Source: Bauldia sp. (GTDB lineage Bacteria > Pseudomonadota > Alphaproteobacteria > Rhizobiales > Kaistiaceae). From it: DNA of 8,195 nt. The notes under the pieces are model-generated. The model was given only the letters and a program-made list of their open reading frames with translations. It ran no database searches and was not told the origin of the DNA. The stretch lies in contig JAGRKY010000732.1 in assembly GCA_020442095.1 (NCBI GenBank), positions 1 to 8,195 on the forward strand, read 5' to 3'. Position 1 is the first letter of the stretch. Each line of letters opens with the position of its first letter. The position numbers and the translations under genes are program-made. Below are positions 5,603-8,195 of this stretch, piece after piece.

Positions 5603-6517
5603 ATGACTTCTGCCGCGACGGCGACCAGCGCCGCCGGGTCCGCGCGCCGGTTTCGGCGCAAGGCTTCCGGCGATGGCTCCGCCTATTGGCTCATCCTGCC
5701 GCTTCTCGTTCTCGAAGCCGTCTTCCTCGTCTATGCGATCTTCCGCGGGATCGCGGCAAGCGTCGAGGGGCCGGAAGGCTTCGACCTCTCCAATTTCAGC
5801 CAGATGCTGGTCGATCCGGATTTCTGGCGGATCATGCTCCGGACACTGGTCTTCACGACCCTGGTCGACATCATCATCCTGATCGCCGGGCTCGGCGTCG
5901 CCTTGCTGATGAACTGGCAGTTTCGCGGCCGCGCCGCGGTCCGCGGCCTGCTGACCATCCCCTGGGCGATCCCGGAAGTGCCGGTCGCGATCACCTTCAT
6001 CTTCATGATCGACCCGACCTTCGGGGTCTTCAACCTGCTCGCCCGCATGCTGCCCGGGGTCACCGAGAATCCGCAATGGACCCTCGACCCGACGCTGGCC
6101 ATGGCGATCGTCATCCTCGTCACGGTGTGGAAGGGATTCCCCTTCTATTCGCTGGTGCTCCTCTCCGCCCTCCAGGCCGTGCCGGAGGAGCTCTACGAAG
6201 CGGCCAAGCTCGACGGCGCGAGCAAGCTCCGCCAGTTCATCCATGTCACGCTGCCGGGCATCCGGCCGAGCATCGCGCTGCTCGCCGTGCTCGCCTTCAT
6301 CTATTCGATGCAGCAGTTCACGCTGATCTGGCTGATCACCGGCGGCGGCCCGGTCGACGCGACGATGACGCTCGCCCCGGCGATCTACATGCAGGCCTTC
6401 CGCTTCTACAATTTCAACTATGCGAGCGCGATGGCGGTCGTCGGCCTGGTTTTCGCGGTGTTCGCGACGGTGGCCTTCATCGCCGTGCAGCGCCGCCTGA
6501 CGAGTGACGCGACATGA
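5603..6517 (+). CDS. CUT1 sugar ABC transporter permease (MalF/UgpA-like)
   Basis: A 304-residue inner-membrane subunit of the importer served by the upstream binding protein. After a basic cytoplasmic N-terminus (RRFRRK at 15-20), membrane segments are visible at about 28-48, 80-103, 115-136, 164-188, 222-245 and 273-296. The EAA loop that contacts the ATPase is intact: ELYEAAKLDGASKLRQF with E199-A200-A201, G205 and the LP at 217-218. The MQQFTLIWLITGGGP segment (236-250) is typical of MalF/UgpA-like subunits. The large periplasmic P2 domain of E. coli MalF is absent, as is usual outside enteric MalF. It begins 103 bp after the binding-protein gene and overlaps the next permease by 4 bp (ATGA), indicating translational coupling. 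Confidence 0.93.
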   Translation: MTSAATATSAAGSARRFRRKASGDGSAYWLILPLLVLEAVFLVYAIFRGIAASVEGPEGFDLSNFSQMLVDPDFWRIMLRTLVFTTLVDIIILIAGLGVALLMNWQFRGRAAVRGLLTIPWAIPEVPVAITFIFMIDPTFGVFNLLARMLPGVTENPQWTLDPTLAMAIVILVTVWKGFPFYSLVLLSALQAVPEELYEAAKLDGASKLRQFIHVTLPGIRPSIALLAVLAFIYSMQQFTLIWLITGGGPVDATMTLAPAIYMQAFRFYNFNYASAMAVVGLVFAVFATVAFIAVQRRLTSDAT

Positions 6518-7395
6518 GCGCCGGCGCGCTCGCCGACAGCGGGGCATCGGCCCGCGCCAGGGCGGACCGCGCCGCGGCGATCGGCGCGATCATTCGCGCG
6601 GCGCTGATCCTCATCGTCTGCCTGATCGTCTTCTTCCCCGTCTACTGGATGGTGCTCAACGCCATCCAGCCCGGCGAATATTCGCTGAACTGGCCGCCGT
6701 CGCTCTATCCCCGCGGCCTCGAATGGTCGAACTTCGCGCGGCTGTTCGAGGACAAGCCGATCGTCGACTGGCTGCTGATGTCGACCTATGTCGCGGCGAT
6801 CGTCGTGGTCGTGACGCTGGTGGTGGTCGTGCCGGCGGCCTATGCGCTGTCGCGCCTGCGCTGGCGCGGGCGCCACATGCTGGGGCTGTTCCTGCTCTTC
6901 ACCCAGATCATGCCGGGCGCGATGATCGTTGCGCCGGAGCTGACGCTGTTCCGAACCTTCGGCTGGACCGACAACCTGACGATGCTGGCGCTGCTCCATG
7001 CCGCCTTCGTCGTGCCGCTGTGCACCTGGATCCTCAAGGCCTCCTTCGACGCGGTCCCGCGCGAGCTGGTCGAGGCGGCGCTGGTCGACGGCTGCAACCA
7101 CTGGCAATCGCTGTTCAGCGTGGTCCTGCCCCTGACCCGGCCGGGACTGGTCGCGGTCAGCGTCGTCGCCTTCTTCTTCTCGTGGAACGAATACCTTTTC
7201 TCCTCGGCGCTGATCACCCGGAGCAACCTCTATACCGGGTCGCTCGGCCTCGCGACGCTGATCACCCAGCTCGACACGCCGCTCTTCGTGCTGATGGCGG
7301 CCGGCGTCACCTTCTCCATCCTGCCCATCCTCTTCTACCTCGCGATCCAGCGGCACATCCTGCGCGGACTGACCGCCGGCGCAGTCAAAGGCTAG
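6514..7395 (+). CDS. CUT1 sugar ABC transporter permease (MalG/UgpE-like)
   Basis: A 293-residue inner-membrane partner of the preceding permease. Membrane segments fall at about 27-49, 88-113, 121-142, 156-176, 209-228 and 258-280. The EAA loop is intact: RELVEAALVDGCNHWQSLF with E187-A188-A189, G193 and LP at 205-206. The C-terminus (QRHILRGLTAGAVKG) is the classical MalG-type ending that docks against the ATPase. The ATG overlaps the previous stop codon (ATGA). The next gene begins 10 bp downstream. No MalK/UgpC-type ATPase is visible in the window; it is probably encoded downstream, or a shared ATPase is used. Confidence 0.94.
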   Translation: MSAGALADSGASARARADRAAAIGAIIRAALILIVCLIVFFPVYWMVLNAIQPGEYSLNWPPSLYPRGLEWSNFARLFEDKPIVDWLLMSTYVAAIVVVVTLVVVVPAAYALSRLRWRGRHMLGLFLLFTQIMPGAMIVAPELTLFRTFGWTDNLTMLALLHAAFVVPLCTWILKASFDAVPRELVEAALVDGCNHWQSLFSVVLPLTRPGLVAVSVVAFFFSWNEYLFSSALITRSNLYTGSLGLATLITQLDTPLFVLMAAGVTFSILPILFYLAIQRHILRGLTAGAVKG

Positions 7396-7405
7396 GGACG
7401 AAACG

Positions 7406-8195
7406 ATGAAAATCACCAAGGTCGAGACCATCTGGTTCGAGGCATTGCCGCAGGCGGAATGGGCGAAACAGAACGCCACCGCGCGGCAGGCGCTGCCCAA
7501 CAACCTCTGGGTCCGCATCCACACCGACACCGGACTGACCGGCCTCGGCGAGAGCTATTATCTGCCGCGCGCCGTCGCCGCGATCATCCACGACGTCTTC
7601 GCGCCGCTGCTCATCGGCCGCGATCCGCGCGACATCGAGAACCACTGGAGCAACATGTTCGCGCTGGTGAATTTCTGCGGCGCGATGGGCTCCGAGATGC
7701 GGGCGATCTCGGCGGTCGACGTGGCGCTGTGGGACCTGCTCGGCCAGATCGCCGGGCTGCCGATCTACGCGATGCTCGGCGGCCGCAGCCGCGACCGGGT
7801 GCCGCTCTACAATACCTGCGTCGGCTACGGGAAATACCCCGACCTCGACGCCTGGCAGAACGGCAGGGCCGGCGAGCTCGCCGCGGATCTCCTCGGTCAG
7901 GGCATCACCGCGATGAAGATCTGGCCGTTCGACCAGTTCGGCCCGACGCTCGCCGGACCGGGCAAGGAGCGTGAGCAGGTGACGGTCTGGGGCGCGGTGA
8001 CCGCGGCCGGAACGCTCGGCCACCACATCTCCAACGACGACCTCAAGCGCGGCGTCGCCATCGTCGAGGATATCCGGAACGCCGTCGGCGACCGGATGGC
8101 GATCGCCATCGAGGGTCATGCCCGCTGGGACCTGCCCTCGGCGACCCGGATCGCCCGGGCGCTGGAGCCATACGACATCCTGTGGCTCGAGGAGA
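7406..8195 (+). CDS. Second enolase-superfamily (mandelate racemase-like) enzyme, C-terminus beyond window
   Basis: 263 codons are visible and the frame is open at the right edge; full length should be near 400. It starts MKITKVET, the standard superfamily N-terminus, with AGGG (7394-7397) 8 nt upstream of the ATG and 10 bp after the permease stop, so it belongs to the same operon. The capping domain (1-125) includes NNLWVRIHTDTGLTGLGE, then VDVALWDLLGQIAGLPIYAMLGG leads into the barrel. Active-site elements in view are K171 in MKIWPFD, E236-G-H238 in IEGHARW, and the EE at 262-263 (WLEE). The usual Asp of D-x-H is Glu here. Sequence and motif layout differ clearly from the enzyme at 1003-2199, so it is a different family member rather than a recent duplicate. 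Probable role: dehydratase, epimerase or racemase acting on the imported acid sugar. Confidence 0.9.
   Translation, partial: MKITKVETIWFEALPQAEWAKQNATARQALPNNLWVRIHTDTGLTGLGESYYLPRAVAAIIHDVFAPLLIGRDPRDIENHWSNMFALVNFCGAMGSEMRAISAVDVALWDLLGQIAGLPIYAMLGGRSRDRVPLYNTCVGYGKYPDLDAWQNGRAGELAADLLGQGITAMKIWPFDQFGPTLAGPGKEREQVTVWGAVTAAGTLGHHISNDDLKRGVAIVEDIRNAVGDRMAIAIEGHARWDLPSATRIARALEPYDILWLEE

Noticed and set aside
5441..7530. Two long minus-strand frames (5441-6547 and 6418-7530)
   Set aside because: Both are antisense to the CUT1 permeases and show the same low-complexity Arg/Asp/His/Glu composition.

Overview
The window reads as chromosomal DNA of a GC-rich alphaproteobacterium. The evidence is strong third-position G/C bias with long antisense shadow frames, a Tat-exported ABC binding protein, a GntR/FCD regulator, and the style of the enolase-superfamily genes. 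No taxon below class can be supported from the sequence alone. The gene content is that of a sugar-acid or sugar uptake and catabolism locus: two different ABC importers, two different enolase-superfamily (mandelate racemase-like) enzymes, one D-2-hydroxyacid dehydrogenase and one regulator. There are no RNA genes, CRISPR arrays, insertion sequences or phage genes.

Left arm (1-3256, minus strand). Reading leftwards from the central control region, a CtBP-like D-2-hydroxyacid dehydrogenase (2240-3256) is followed after 40 bp by a galactonate-dehydratase-type enolase-superfamily enzyme (1003-2199). After a further 64 bp comes an RbsC-type (CUT2) sugar permease that runs off the left edge (1-938). 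These three are probably one transcription unit. An AT-only 16-bp palindrome (994-1009) lies over the dehydratase stop codon, just ahead of the permease.

Centre (about 3257-4167). A GntR/FCD regulator (3325-4038, plus strand) is divergent from the dehydrogenase. A 12-bp inverted repeat of form ATTGT-N2-ACAAT occurs twice: in the divergent intergenic region (3315-3326, with a third half-site at exactly 7-bp spacing) and directly behind the -10 box of a near-consensus sigma-70 promoter in front of the right-hand transporter operon (4083-4094). This is the best-supported regulatory logic in the window: the GntR protein probably represses its own gene, the left operon and the right operon.

Right arm (4168-8195, plus strand). 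A Tat-signal, family-1 extracellular solute-binding protein (GTG start) is followed by an intergenic hairpin, then two CUT1 (MalF/MalG-like) permeases overlapping by ATGA. After 10 bp a second, different enolase-superfamily enzyme begins and runs off the right edge. The ATPase of this importer, and the ATPase and binding protein of the left importer, are not in the window.

Taken together, the inferred scheme is uptake of a sugar or acid sugar, dehydration by one or both enolase-superfamily enzymes, and NAD(P)-linked reduction or oxidation of a 2-hydroxy/2-keto acid, all under a ligand-responsive FCD repressor. The substrate cannot be read from the sequence. Two active-site substitutions in the enolase-superfamily enzymes (Glu264 in the left one, the Glu236-x-His238 motif in the right one) make simple transfer of a known dehydratase name unsafe. 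I see no exotic non-metabolic system here.
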